The notes under the pieces were generated by a model, which worked only from the letters and a program-made list of their open reading frames with translations, was not told the origin of the DNA and made no database searches. This document shows, in pieces, positions 1 to 8,172 of a stretch of DNA of 64,000 bases. The stretch lies in assembly GCF_018070025.1 (NCBI RefSeq), contig NZ_JAGPYQ010000001.1:2542001-2606000 (forward strand). Reading direction: 5' to 3'. Made by a program: the position numbers and the translations under genes. Within the stretch, counting starts at the first letter, position 1. Every line of letters starts with the position of its first letter. This DNA is from Streptomyces liliiviolaceus (GTDB lineage: Bacteria > Actinomycetota > Actinomycetes > Streptomycetales > Streptomycetaceae).

Positions 1-264
1 CAGGCGCTCGGGCTGAAGCTGTGGGTGAACGGGGAGTTGCGGCAGGACGGCAGCACGGGCGATCAGATCTTCTCCGTCGCGGAAGTGGTGCGGTACGTGA
101 GTCAGTTCATGACTCTCTATCCCGGGGATGTCATCAACACCGGGACGCCTGCGGGGGTTGCTTTGGGGATGCCTGAGCCGAAGCCGTTCCTTCGGGCGGG
201 GGATGTCGTGGAGTTGGAGATCGGGGGGTTGGGGCGGCAGCGGCAGGTTTTCGCTCCTGCGTAG
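1..264 (+). CDS. Fumarylacetoacetate hydrolase family protein, C-terminal part
   Basis: The reading frame is open from the first base and ends at a TAG, giving the last 87 residues. The segment with LWVNGELRQDGST, then YPGDVINTGTPAGV and a closing LRAGDVVELEIGGLG, is the typical C-terminus of the FAA hydrolase fold: a metal-dependent enzyme that cleaves C-C bonds in, or isomerises, beta-diketo acids such as acylpyruvates. The catalytic N-terminal metal ligands lie outside the window, so the exact substrate cannot be judged. It is on the plus strand, convergent with the downstream UPF0303 gene. A copy of the dispersed GC-rich repeat separates the two. Confidence 0.85.
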   Translation, partial: QALGLKLWVNGELRQDGSTGDQIFSVAEVVRYVSQFMTLYPGDVINTGTPAGVALGMPEPKPFLRAGDVVELEIGGLGRQRQVFAPA

Positions 265-331
265 GCGTTCCACTCGGGGGCGGGGAACTCGGCGGGGGCG
301 GGGAACGTCGGCGCGTTGTCGGCTGCGGCGC

Positions 332-410
332 CGTCGTGGCTGGTCGCGCAGTTCCCCGCGCCCCTTGGGGGCTGCGCCCCCTGAAAGATTGCGCCGTTCC
401 CCGCGCCCCT
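332..410. repeat. Dispersed GC-rich intergenic repeat, copy 1
   Basis: Two copies of the core GTTCCCCGCGCCCCT flank a GGGGGCTGCGCCCCC hairpin. The element fills the gap between two convergent genes and abuts the stop codon of the UPF0303 gene. It probably acts as a bidirectional terminator or is simply a repetitive element; related copies are listed elsewhere in the window. Confidence 0.8.
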
Positions 411-902
411 TTACTCGGTCAGGAAGCGTGTCAGGGCTTCCACCACCATGGCGTGGTCCTCCAGTTGGGGGAGGCCCGAGACCACCACCGTGCCGATCAC
501 GCCTGTGTCCTTGACCGTGATCGGGAACGCTCCACCGTGGGCCGCGTACGTGTCGGGGTCCAGGCGGGAGGAGTCCTCGAACGTCGTGTTCTTGGCGCGG
601 AAGCGGGTGCCGACCAGGAGGGACGAGGCGGCGTAGCGTTCGACGACCCGGCGCTTGCGGTCGATCCAGGCGTCGTTGTCCTGGGTCGAGCCGGGGAGCG
701 CGGCGTGGAAGAGCTGCTGGCCGCCGCGGCGGATGTCGATGGCGACGGGCGCGCCGCGCTCGCGGGCCAGCTCGACGAGGAGCGAGCCGAGGGTCCACGC
801 GTCGTCGTGGGTGAAGCGGGGGAGCGTCAGGCTTCGCTCCTGCTCCTCCAACTCGGCGACGGTCGGCGCCGGCGAGGGCGTGGAGGGCGTGGGAGTGCTC
901 AC
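411..902 (-). CDS. UPF0303 / heme-degrading-domain (GlcG-HbpS-like) protein
   Basis: A 163-residue protein with the motifs FTHDDAWTLGSLL, IDIRRGGQQLFHAALPG and AAHGGAFPI of the UPF0303 branch of the DUF336 (GlcG/HbpS) fold. Family members are small cytosolic proteins; some related HbpS proteins bind or degrade haem, but the role of this branch is not settled. The GTG start at 902 was chosen because it overlaps the TGA of the upstream oxidoreductase in a GTGA motif, implying translational coupling. The frame stays open further upstream but runs antiparallel to nothing plausible and composition changes. The pair looks like a two-gene operon for sugar or polyol metabolism; that is inferred from the neighbour only. 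Confidence 0.85.
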   Translation of the reverse strand: MSTPTPSTPSPAPTVAELEEQERSLTLPRFTHDDAWTLGSLLVELARERGAPVAIDIRRGGQQLFHAALPGSTQDNDAWIDRKRRVVERYAASSLLVGTRFRAKNTTFEDSSRLDPDTYAAHGGAFPITVKDTGVIGTVVVSGLPQLEDHAMVVEALTRFLTE

Positions 903-2020
903 AGGGTCACCGTCACGTTCTCGTGGGCCGAGCGGTACGCGGCCTCCAGGACGTCCAGGGCCGCGGCCGCCTCCAGCGCGGTGACCGGGTTCTCGCCTGT
1001 GCCGCGCAGGGCCTCGGCGACCGCCGCGTAGTACGCGGGGTACGCGCCCGGCACGGTCGGGACCGGGGTGCCGCCGCCGGTCAGCGGGGACTCTCCGGAG
1101 CCGACGCGGCCCCACAGCTGCTCCGGCTCCACGCCCCACTCCTTCTCGCCGCCCGCGACCGGGCGTCCGCCGTCGCGCAGGGTGGCCTCCTGGGGGTCGA
1201 GGCCGTACTTCACGTAACCGGCCTTCGAGCCCAGCGTCCGGAAGCGCGGGCCGAGTTGGGCCGTCGTCGCGGAGGCGTAGAGGTGGGAGCGGACGCCGTT
1301 CGTGTGCGTGATCGCGATGAACGTGTCGTCGTCGGCCTCGGCGCCGGCGCGGCGGACGTCCGACTCCGCGTACACGGTGGCCGCGGGGCCGAAGAGGACG
1401 AGCGCCTGGTCGACCACGTGGCTGCCGAGGTCGTACAGCAGACCTCCGATCTCTGCTGGGTCGCCGGACTCGCGCCAGCCGCCCTTGAGTTCGGGGCGCC
1501 AGCGCTCGAAGCGGGACTCGAAGCGGTACACGTCGCCGAGTTCGCCGTCGACGATCAGCTTCCGGAGCGTCAGGAAGTCGTTGTCCCAGCGGCGGTTCTG
1601 GAAGACGGAGAGCAGCAGGCCGCGTTCGTCGGCGAGGGCGGCCAGCTCGCGGGCCTCGGCCGCCGCGCCCGCGATCGGCTTGTCGACGACCACCGGCAGG
1701 CCCGCTTCGAGGGCCGCCCTGGCGATCGGGACGTGCGTCTTGTTCGGGGACGCGATGACGATCAGGTCCAGCTCGTCCGCGCGCTGCCAGAGCTCGTCGG
1801 GGGACGTCGCGAACCGCACGCCGGGGAACTCGTCCCGCGCCTGTGCCTGCCGGTCCGGGTTCCCCGTGACGACCGTGTCGAGGACGAGGCCCTCGGTGGC
1901 GGCGATCAGCGGCGCGTGGAAGACGGAGCCCGCGAGGCCGTAGCCGACGAGACCCACGCGGAAGGGGCCTTCGCGGCGGGAGTCCGGGCGGAGAGAGGTG
2001 TCAGCACCTGTGCCAGTCAT
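899..2020 (-). CDS. Gfo/Idh/MocA family NAD(P)-dependent oxidoreductase
   Basis: A 373-residue dehydrogenase. The N-terminal Rossmann fold shows VGLVGYGLAGSVFHAPL at about residues 20-36, followed by a VIASPNKTHVPIA segment and the family signature VVDKPIAGAAAEA with its catalytic-site EKP-like lysine (here DKP). The C-terminal half carries GGLLYDLGSHVVDQAL. Substrates in this family are sugars, polyols, inositols or their derivatives; no specific one can be named. The ATG at 2020 is preferred over a GTG nine bases upstream because GGAGGG lies directly before it. It is divergent from a ROK regulator and coupled to the UPF0303 gene, so it is likely under that regulator's control. Confidence 0.9.
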   Translation of the reverse strand: MTGTGADTSLRPDSRREGPFRVGLVGYGLAGSVFHAPLIAATEGLVLDTVVTGNPDRQAQARDEFPGVRFATSPDELWQRADELDLIVIASPNKTHVPIARAALEAGLPVVVDKPIAGAAAEARELAALADERGLLLSVFQNRRWDNDFLTLRKLIVDGELGDVYRFESRFERWRPELKGGWRESGDPAEIGGLLYDLGSHVVDQALVLFGPAATVYAESDVRRAGAEADDDTFIAITHTNGVRSHLYASATTAQLGPRFRTLGSKAGYVKYGLDPQEATLRDGGRPVAGGEKEWGVEPEQLWGRVGSGESPLTGGGTPVPTVPGAYPAYYAAVAEALRGTGENPVTALEAAAALDVLEAAYRSAHENVTVTL

Positions 2021-2034
2021 GCCCTCCACTTAAA

Positions 2035-2045
2035 CAACGCTGTTG
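2035..2045. promoter_or_regulatory. Candidate operator between oxidoreductase and ROK genes
   Basis: An inverted repeat, CAAC-GCT-GTTG, lies in the 123-bp divergent intergenic region, 15 bp upstream of the oxidoreductase start. Its placement suits an operator for the divergently encoded ROK regulator, but no consensus for this regulator is known to me. Confidence 0.3.
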
Positions 2046-2143
2046 CCAAAGTGCAAGCGCGGGGGACAATGGGGTGGGGGACGCGACGGGCGCACCCGCG
2101 CGGGGCGGAACGGGACGCGGCGAACAGGGTGAAGGAGTGCCGA

Positions 2144-3259
2144 GTGGCTGGGATCAGGGCCGCGGGACCGGGCGGTGCGGTCAGCGGGGTGAATCTGCTC
2201 TCGCTGCGCAGCCACAACGCCGCGCTGCTGCTCGACCTGCTGCGCGGGGCCGGGCGGGCCGGGATGAGCCGTCTCGAACTCGCCGAGCGCACCGGGCTGA
2301 CCCCGCAGGCCGTCAGCAAGATCACCGCCCGGTTGCGCGAGGACGGTCTGATCGCCGAGGCGGGCCGGCAGGCCTCCACCGGCGGCAAGCCCCGTACCGC
2401 GCTGCGGCTGGTGCCTCAGGCCGGGCACGCGGTGGGACTCCAGGTCGACCGCGACGAACTGCGCGCCGTCCTCGTCGACCTCACGGGCGAGGTGGTGGCC
2501 GAGCGCCGGGCCGCACTCGACCTCGGAGCCGGCGCGGAGGCCGTGCTGGACGTGGTCGTGGACGAGGCCCAGGTGCTGGTGGAAGGGCCATCCGGAGCCG
2601 CCGTCCTCGGGGTCGGCGTCGCCATGCCGGGGCCGCTCGACCACACGCACGGCGTGCTGCACCGGGTGACCGGGTTCCCCGAGTGGGACGGGTTCCCGCT
2701 GCGGGACGCCCTGGCGCGGCGGCTGGGGGTGCCCGTGGTGCTGGACAAGGACACGAACGCTGCGGCGCTCGGACTGGCCGTCGGCGGCGAGGTCGGAGCT
2801 TTCGCGTATCTGCATCTCGGTACGGGTCTTGGGGCCGGGCTCGTCCTGGGCGGGGCCGTGCACCGCGGGGCCCGTACGGGGGCGGGGGAGTTCGGGCATC
2901 AGGTCGTCCAGCTGGACGGACCGCCCTGCCCGTGCGGCAACCGGGGCTGTGTCGAGGCGCTCTGCCTCGCGGCGGTGGCCCGGGGCGACATCGACGGGGC
3001 GGCCCGTGTCCTCGGCGAGGGCGCCGCGAACCTCGTCGGGCTGCTCGACATCGACCTCGTCCTGCTCGGCGGCCGTACGGTCACCGCGGAGCCCGAACGC
3101 TTCGTACGCGGTGTCGGCGCCGTCCTGGACACCCGCGCCCGGCGCGAGGGCGCGAGCAGCCCCGTACCGGTGCGGATCGCGCCCGGCGGCGCGCGGGCGG
3201 TCGCGGAGGGGGCGGCGCAACTGCTGCTGGCCCCGCTGTTCGGACGGACACAGGACTGA
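2144..3259 (+). CDS. ROK family transcriptional regulator
   Basis: A 371-residue protein with an N-terminal winged helix-turn-helix (about residues 15-75, with SRLELAERTGLTPQAVSKI) fused to a ROK sugar-kinase-like domain. The kinase part has a DKDTNAAALG motif, the glycine-rich GTGLGAGLVLGG loop and the ROK zinc-binding cysteine cluster CPCGNRGCVE. Proteins of this type (NagC/Mlc/XylR class) repress sugar-metabolism genes until a sugar ligand binds. The GTG at 2144 is used because GAAGGAG lies seven bases upstream; the frame is open far upstream but over the antisense oxidoreductase. Divergent from the oxidoreductase-UPF0303 pair, which is its likely target. Confidence 0.88.
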   Translation: MAGIRAAGPGGAVSGVNLLSLRSHNAALLLDLLRGAGRAGMSRLELAERTGLTPQAVSKITARLREDGLIAEAGRQASTGGKPRTALRLVPQAGHAVGLQVDRDELRAVLVDLTGEVVAERRAALDLGAGAEAVLDVVVDEAQVLVEGPSGAAVLGVGVAMPGPLDHTHGVLHRVTGFPEWDGFPLRDALARRLGVPVVLDKDTNAAALGLAVGGEVGAFAYLHLGTGLGAGLVLGGAVHRGARTGAGEFGHQVVQLDGPPCPCGNRGCVEALCLAAVARGDIDGAARVLGEGAANLVGLLDIDLVLLGGRTVTAEPERFVRGVGAVLDTRARREGASSPVPVRIAPGGARAVAEGAAQLLLAPLFGRTQD

Positions 3260-3396
3260 TCGGCCGGGCGGCCCCCGGCACTGGCCCGTCCGGACGCACC
3301 GCCGCCCCTCGTCCGGACGAACCCCCACCCCCGACGGCCCCCACCCCCGCGCGCCGCGGCCACCACCCGCCACCCCCGTGGCAGGCTCCCGTGTCC

Positions 3397-4275
3397 ATGC
3401 GACTGAGCAAGCCCCTGTCTCTCGCCGTGACCGCTGCAGCCGCCCTCACCTCCGTGCCTGAAGCACAGGCCTCCGCACAGGCCTCCGCGCAGGTCTCCGC
3501 CCAGGCCCAGCCCGGGGCCGGACCCGCCTGTGCCGTGTCCGGGAAGCGGGACTTCCCCGTCCGTACCCGGATCCACGGCGGCCCCGACGCCTACGAGGCC
3601 GGCGGCGGATTCCGGATCTGGTACATCGACCTCACCAACACCACCGACACCCCCTGCGAGAACGTCCACCCGGTCGTCGTCCTCGTGGACGAGAAACGGG
3701 CGCTGCGGCCCGAACAGCCGCGCCTGGAGTTCTACGACGGGGAGCAGCGGCCCCGCCCCGTGACCTTCGAGCGGACCGACGAGGACGAGCACATCGGCGT
3801 GCTCGGCTCCTCCGGGCCCGGCTCCCCGGCGCCCGACTCCTCCTCGGCACCCGACTCCGCCGAGGAGGGCGACTTCCCGGGGTTCACCGTCGCGCCCGGC
3901 AAGACCCTCTCCATCAAGGTGCGGCTCGCGGTCACCTCGGACGCGGTCGCCAACGACATCGTCGCCAACGCGGCCGTCGTACAGCGGCACCGGGACGACG
4001 GCTCCTGGGTGGGCCAGTCGAACGACTACCGGTTCCGCATCGTCGGCGGCGTGGCCGGGGGCAAGGAGACGGGCGAGCCGCGCGGTGACACGGGCGTCCG
4101 GGACCGGGACCGGCAGGGCGCCGCCGACGGCGTACCGGACGGCCTGCCGTCCGCCGGGGAACTGGCCGGTACGGGGCTCTCCTCGCCCCGCGCCCTCCTC
4201 GCCGCGGCCGGGGGCGCGCTGCTGCTCCTGACCGCCGGGGCCACCGCGCTGGTCCTGGCCCGCCGCAGACGCTGA
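3397..4275 (+). CDS. Secreted cell-wall-anchored protein with LAXTG sorting signal
   Basis: A 292-residue exported protein of unknown function. It has a signal peptide (MRLSKPLSLAVTAAAALTS, then an alanine/glutamine-rich stretch), a soluble domain of about 190 residues with paired cysteines, and a C-terminal sortase signal: LAGTG at about residue 256, a hydrophobic helix of about 25 residues, and a terminal RRRR. LAXTG is the motif recognised by class E sortases of high-GC actinobacteria, so the protein is probably linked to peptidoglycan. The start could also be a GTG two codons upstream. A sortase-family gene lies 1.7 kb downstream, although that one is of class F type rather than E. Confidence 0.75.
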   Translation: MRLSKPLSLAVTAAAALTSVPEAQASAQASAQVSAQAQPGAGPACAVSGKRDFPVRTRIHGGPDAYEAGGGFRIWYIDLTNTTDTPCENVHPVVVLVDEKRALRPEQPRLEFYDGEQRPRPVTFERTDEDEHIGVLGSSGPGSPAPDSSSAPDSAEEGDFPGFTVAPGKTLSIKVRLAVTSDAVANDIVANAAVVQRHRDDGSWVGQSNDYRFRIVGGVAGGKETGEPRGDTGVRDRDRQGAADGVPDGLPSAGELAGTGLSSPRALLAAAGGALLLLTAGATALVLARRRR

Positions 4276-4443
4276 GCGCGCGACCCCCTCCCGCGACCTC
4301 CCCCCGCGTCCCCTTTCCCCTGGTCCTCCCCTCCTCCAAGATCCAGCGGATGGCTAGGCTGGGGGCGTCGGCACACGGTGGTGACCGGCGGCGCCGGCGC
4401 ATCCGCACGGCTCACGCAGCACGCGTACGGCAGGAGACGGCAC

Positions 4444-5223
4444 ATGGCAGAGCGCAAGCCCATCGAATCGTGGCTCACCGACATGGACGGGGTGCTCATC
4501 CACGAGGGCGTGCCCATCCCCGGCGCCGACGCGTTCATAAGGAAGCTCAGGGACTCCGGGAAGCCCTTCCTGGTCCTCACCAACAACTCCATCTACACGG
4601 CCCGCGACCTGCACGCCCGGCTGCGGCGGATGGGCCTGGACGTGCCCGTCGAGAACATCTGGACGTCCGCCCTGGCCACCGCGCAGTTCCTGGAGGACCA
4701 GCGCCCCGAGGGCTCCGCGTACGTCATCGGCGAGGCCGGTCTGACCACCGCGCTGCACGACATCGGGTACGTGCTGACCGACCACGACCCCGACTACGTG
4801 GTCCTCGGCGAGACCCGTACGTATTCCTTCGAGGCGATGACCAAGGCGGTGCGGCTGATCAACGACGGCGCCCGTTTCATCGCCACGAACCCCGACGAGA
4901 CCGGCCCCTCCGCCGAGGGCGCGCTGCCCGCCACCGGCGCGGTCGCCGCGCTGATCACCAAGGCGACCGGCAAGCAGCCGTACTTCGCGGGCAAGCCGAA
5001 CCCGCTGATGATGCGGACCGGGCTCAACACCATCGGCGCGCACTCCGAGACCAGCGCGATGATCGGCGACCGCATGGACACCGACGTGCTGGCCGGTCTG
5101 GAGGCGGGCATGGAGACCTTCCTCGTCCTCACCGGCCTCACCACGAAGGCCGAGATCGAGAAGTACCCGTACCGGCCGTCCACGATCGTCGACTCCATCG
5201 CGGACCTCGTCGACCGCGTCTGA
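4444..5223 (+). CDS. HAD-IIA family hydrolase (NagD-like phosphatase)
   Basis: A 259-residue haloacid-dehalogenase-superfamily phosphatase of the IIA (NagD/p-nitrophenylphosphatase) group. It shows motif I LTDMDGVLIHEG (nucleophile Asp13, general acid Asp15), motif II VLTNNS, the capping-domain segment FIATNPDETGPS, and the C-terminal GKPNPLMM and GDRMDTDVLAG motifs holding the Lys and Asp residues that bind phosphate and magnesium. Such enzymes dephosphorylate sugar phosphates or nucleotides in the cytosol; the true substrate is unknown. The ATG at 4444 has AGGAG seven bases upstream. It stands alone between two surface-protein genes and ends at a hairpin terminator. Confidence 0.9.
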   Translation: MAERKPIESWLTDMDGVLIHEGVPIPGADAFIRKLRDSGKPFLVLTNNSIYTARDLHARLRRMGLDVPVENIWTSALATAQFLEDQRPEGSAYVIGEAGLTTALHDIGYVLTDHDPDYVVLGETRTYSFEAMTKAVRLINDGARFIATNPDETGPSAEGALPATGAVAALITKATGKQPYFAGKPNPLMMRTGLNTIGAHSETSAMIGDRMDTDVLAGLEAGMETFLVLTGLTTKAEIEKYPYRPSTIVDSIADLVDRV

Positions 5224-5228
5224 ACCGG

Positions 5229-5252
5229 CCGTACGGGCCGCCACCCGTACGG
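5229..5252. terminator. Hairpin terminator after HAD hydrolase
   Basis: CCGTACGGG and CCCGTACGG form a perfect 9-bp stem with a 6-nt loop, starting six bases after the HAD stop codon. Confidence 0.55.
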
Positions 5253-5323
5253 AGCAGCGGGCCCCCTCCCCGGATGCGCCCGCCCGGCCCGCGGAGGACG
5301 CTCCAGATGTCTGGAGGTTCACG

Positions 5324-5962
5324 ATGGGTTCACTGCGACTCGCTCTCTGTGCCGGTGCGGCGGCAGCCGCCGCACTCGCCCCCACGGCGTACGCCCCCTC
5401 TGTGTTCGCGGCCGACGGAGGTGTCCGGGTGACTCCGGGGTCACCGGCTCCCGGCAGCGACATCCGGCTGCGGGTCCAGGGGTGCACCGGGCTGACCGGC
5501 ACCGCCGCGTCCACGGCGTTCGTCGCCGACGCGCAGCTCACCGGGGGTCGCGGGGACCTCGCCGGCGAGACCCGTGTCCGCTCGACGCTCGACCCCGGCA
5601 CGTACGACATCAAGGTCACCTGCGACGGCTTCGAGCACAAGATCAAGGGCACGGTCACCGTCGCCGACAAGAAGCACGAGACCGGCAAGCACGAGGCCGA
5701 CGAGAAGCGCGAGGTCGGCAAGGAGAGCAAGGCCGACAAGGATTCCGGCGAGAAGCGGGAGTCCGCTCCTCCCGCAGCGCCCGCGTCCCCCGTCGCCCCC
5801 GTGCACGCGGGCGGTGGCGGTACCTCGCGGCTCGTCGCCGCCGAGGCCAGGTCGGAGGGGCCCGGCACCCGGCACGCGGTCGTCGGTCTCGTCCTGGCCG
5901 GGGTCGCCGCCGTCGCCGTGGCCGTCAGCAGCGCCCGGCGGGGCCGCCGCCGTACGGACTGA
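5324..5962 (+). CDS. Exported membrane-anchored protein of unknown function
   Basis: A 212-residue protein not matched to a named family. A signal peptide (about residues 1-29, ending SVFA) precedes a small immunoglobulin-like segment (residues 30-120, with two cysteines that could form a disulfide), a long charged Lys/Glu/Asp-rich linker (residues 120-150), and a C-terminal transmembrane helix followed by RRGRRR. Unlike the protein upstream it lacks an obvious LPXTG or LAXTG motif before that helix, so it is probably simply membrane-anchored. The ATG at 5324 has GGAGG six bases upstream. The sortase gene follows after only 6 bp, so the two are an operon and this protein may be a partner of the sortase. 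Confidence 0.75.
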   Translation: MGSLRLALCAGAAAAAALAPTAYAPSVFAADGGVRVTPGSPAPGSDIRLRVQGCTGLTGTAASTAFVADAQLTGGRGDLAGETRVRSTLDPGTYDIKVTCDGFEHKIKGTVTVADKKHETGKHEADEKREVGKESKADKDSGEKRESAPPAAPASPVAPVHAGGGGTSRLVAAEARSEGPGTRHAVVGLVLAGVAAVAVAVSSARRGRRRTD

Positions 5963-5968
5963 GGGGCC

Positions 5969-6652
5969 ATGTCACCACGCACACACACGGAACACCGGGA
6001 ACACCCGGGCGGCGGCCGGCTCCTGATGGGGGTCGCCTGGGCACTGCTGCTGCTCGGACTGTGGCTGTGGGGCCGCGAGGTCACCGACGTACGGCAGGGG
6101 ATCTCCGCGCCGACCACCGGTGACATGGCGGCGGTCGGCCGCCCGCTCGGCGCCGAACTGCCGCCCGCGGCACGGCCGCTGGGCGACGCGCGCCCCCAGC
6201 GCGTGGACGTGCCCGCACTGGGCGTACGGGCACCCGTGGTGAGCCGCGGCCTCGACGCGGACGGGGCGGTCGATCCGCCGCCGTACGGACGGCCCGGGAC
6301 GGTCGGCTGGTACGCGGACGGGGTGCGGCCCGGGGCGGCCGGGACCGCGCTGCTCGTCGGGCACGTGGACACCGAGACCCGGCCCGCGGTCTTCTACCAC
6401 CTCAGCGAGATACGGCCGGGCGCGGTGGTTCGGGTGGTCCGGGACGACGGCACGGTCGCCGAGTTCACCGTCGAGGACGTACAGGTCTTCACCCGCGACC
6501 GCTTCGACGCCCGGAAGGCGTACGGGGTCCGGCAGACCGGCCGCGCCGAGCTGCGGCTCATCACCTGCGGCGGCTCCTTCGACCGCGAGAGCCGCACCTA
6601 CACGGCGAACGTGGTCGTCTCCGCGTACCTCAGCGGGACCCGGCACGGATGA
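5969..6652 (+). CDS. Class F-type sortase
   Basis: A 227-residue membrane-bound transpeptidase. An N-terminal transmembrane helix (about residues 18-34) is followed by a sortase beta-barrel with catalytic His132 (LVGHVDT), Cys200 in LITCGG and an arginine in the RESRTYTANVVV strand (Arg206 or Arg209). This combination fits the class F group found in actinobacteria, whose substrates are less well defined than those of housekeeping class E enzymes. It works outside the membrane, cleaving a sorting signal and attaching the protein to peptidoglycan or another amine. It is co-transcribed with the preceding anchored protein, and an LAXTG protein is encoded nearby. Followed by a strong terminator. 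Confidence 0.9.
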   Translation: MSPRTHTEHREHPGGGRLLMGVAWALLLLGLWLWGREVTDVRQGISAPTTGDMAAVGRPLGAELPPAARPLGDARPQRVDVPALGVRAPVVSRGLDADGAVDPPPYGRPGTVGWYADGVRPGAAGTALLVGHVDTETRPAVFYHLSEIRPGAVVRVVRDDGTVAEFTVEDVQVFTRDRFDARKAYGVRQTGRAELRLITCGGSFDRESRTYTANVVVSAYLSGTRHG

Positions 6653-7071
6653 GCGGTGGCGGCACCTGGCCCGGTCGACGGCCCGCTCCCCCCGGAGCCG
6701 TCGACCGGGCTGGTCCTCGACCGTGGGCGCACGGGCTGCGGGAGTAACCCGGCGACCGGCACGGGAGGTTCAGGATCCCATCCGCGGGCGGGCGGATGGC
6801 CGGACAGCCGGGGGCCCGGGCCGTCTGAGACGACTCTAGAACGGATGAGCGCCCCGGCCTAGGGGCTGAATGACGCCAAGTCCCGCCACGGTGGCACTGC
6901 GTCATCCCCGCAGGTGGCCGCCGTGTCCGGCGAGGTCCGCGGGACCCCGCTACCGTCCGGCCGTTCAGCGCTGTAACAGCTGGCCGACAAGGCGTGACTG
7001 TGCTCGTGGGCGGCCCGACACGTATGTCAGGATTGGTACTTCGGACGGTGCACCCGAGGGGGAGTTTTTCG
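6653..7071. other. Gene-poor stretch between sortase and cslZ
   Basis: No credible coding region. It contains the sortase terminator, a short GC-rich hairpin near 6779-6800 and presumably the cslZ promoter. I could not assign -35 and -10 elements. Confidence 0.6.
6669..6710. terminator. Hairpin terminator after sortase
   Basis: GCCCGGTCGACGGC at 6669-6682 and GCCGTCGACCGGGC at 6697-6710 are perfect complements (14-bp stem, 14-nt loop), starting 17 bases after the sortase stop. Confidence 0.75.
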
Positions 7072-8091
7072 ATGTACGGGAGCAGGGGGGCCGGGGCAAG
7101 GGCGTCCGTGGCGGTCGCCGGAGCTGTGCTGCTGCTCGGGGCGTGTTCGTCCTCGGGCGACGACGGCGACAAGGACAAGTCGGGCGCCAAGGTGAGCCAG
7201 CAGCCCAAGGAGAAGGACCCGTTCTGGGTCAACCCGGACGGGAACGCGGCCGAACAGGTCGCCACCTACGTGAAGGACGGCAAGGACGAGAACGCCGAAC
7301 TGATCCGTACGATCGCCGAGCAGCCCACCGGGCAGTGGCTGACCCCGGAGAACGCCGGGCAGGAGGCACGCGGCTTCACCGAGGCCGCGGCGAAGGCCGA
7401 CCGGGACGCGCTGCTCGTCGTCTACAACATCCCGCACCGCGACTGCGGCCAGTTCTCCAGCGGCGGCGCCGCCGACGGCAACGCGTACCGGACCTTCATC
7501 GACCAGGTCGCGGGGGGCATCGGCGACCGGGCGGCCACCGTGATCCTGGAGCCGGACGCCGTGCTGCACATGGTGGACGGCTGCACCCCGGACGAGTTCC
7601 ACGAGGAGCGCTACGACCTGCTGCGGGGCGCGGTGGAGAAGTTCAAGTCGCTGAAGAACACGAAGGTCTACCTGGACGCGGGCAACGCGGGCTGGGGCAA
7701 GCCCGACGACATCGCCGAACCGCTGAAACTGGCGGGCGTCGAGAACGCCGACGGGTTCGCGGTCAACGTCTCCAACTTCTACAAGACGCCCGACAGTACG
7801 AAGTACGGCAAGGAACTGTCGTCGAAGGTCGGCGGCAAACCGTTCGTGATCGACACCAGCCGCAACGGCAACGGCCCCTACACGGACGGCGACCCGGAGG
7901 AGAACTGGTGCAACCCGCCCGGGCGCGCACTGGGCGAGACACCCACCACGGACACCGGTGACGACCTCGTCGACGCCTATCTGTGGGTCAAGCGGCCCGG
8001 CGAGTCCGACGGCACGTGCAAGGACGGACCGAAGGCGGGCCAGTGGTGGCCGGAGTACGCGCTGAAGCTCGCGAAGGCGAGCAAGCAGTAA
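7072..8091 (+). CDS. cslZ: Glycoside hydrolase family 6 lipoprotein (CslZ)
   Basis: A 339-residue secreted lipoprotein (lipobox LLGAC, Cys25) with a GH6 catalytic domain. The first aspartate signature reads VVYNIPHRDCGQFS (Asp124) and the second VILEPDAVLHMVDGC (Asp162, the expected general acid). GH6 enzymes cleave beta-1,4-glucans with inversion. The ATG at 7072 was chosen over a start 26 codons upstream because a GAGGGGGAG site precedes it at seven bases and the lipoprotein signal begins there. Its stop lies opposite the glxA-cslA unit, and the cslA-glxA-cslZ set is known in Streptomyces to make and process the beta-glucan at hyphal tips; this enzyme would trim that polymer. Confidence 0.9.
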   Translation: MYGSRGAGARASVAVAGAVLLLGACSSSGDDGDKDKSGAKVSQQPKEKDPFWVNPDGNAAEQVATYVKDGKDENAELIRTIAEQPTGQWLTPENAGQEARGFTEAAAKADRDALLVVYNIPHRDCGQFSSGGAADGNAYRTFIDQVAGGIGDRAATVILEPDAVLHMVDGCTPDEFHEERYDLLRGAVEKFKSLKNTKVYLDAGNAGWGKPDDIAEPLKLAGVENADGFAVNVSNFYKTPDSTKYGKELSSKVGGKPFVIDTSRNGNGPYTDGDPEENWCNPPGRALGETPTTDTGDDLVDAYLWVKRPGESDGTCKDGPKAGQWWPEYALKLAKASKQ

Positions 8092-8114
8092 CTGCCCGTA
8101 GGTGAGATGTACGT

Positions 8115-8154
8115 GACCGGGGGCGCCCTCCTTGTGCGGAGGGCGCCCCCGGTC
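8115..8154. terminator. Bidirectional terminator between cslZ and glxA
   Basis: A perfect 17-bp stem, GACCGGGGGCGCCCTCC with its complement, and a 6-nt loop lie between the convergent cslZ and glxA stops. It should end transcription from both sides. Confidence 0.85.
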
Positions 8155-8172
8155 ATGTACGAACCGTGTCCG

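Noticed and set aside
923..2143. Open plus-strand frame extending the ROK gene upstream to 923
   Set aside because: It is antisense to the well-supported oxidoreductase and Arg/Val-rich; the ROK start at 2144 has a good ribosome site.
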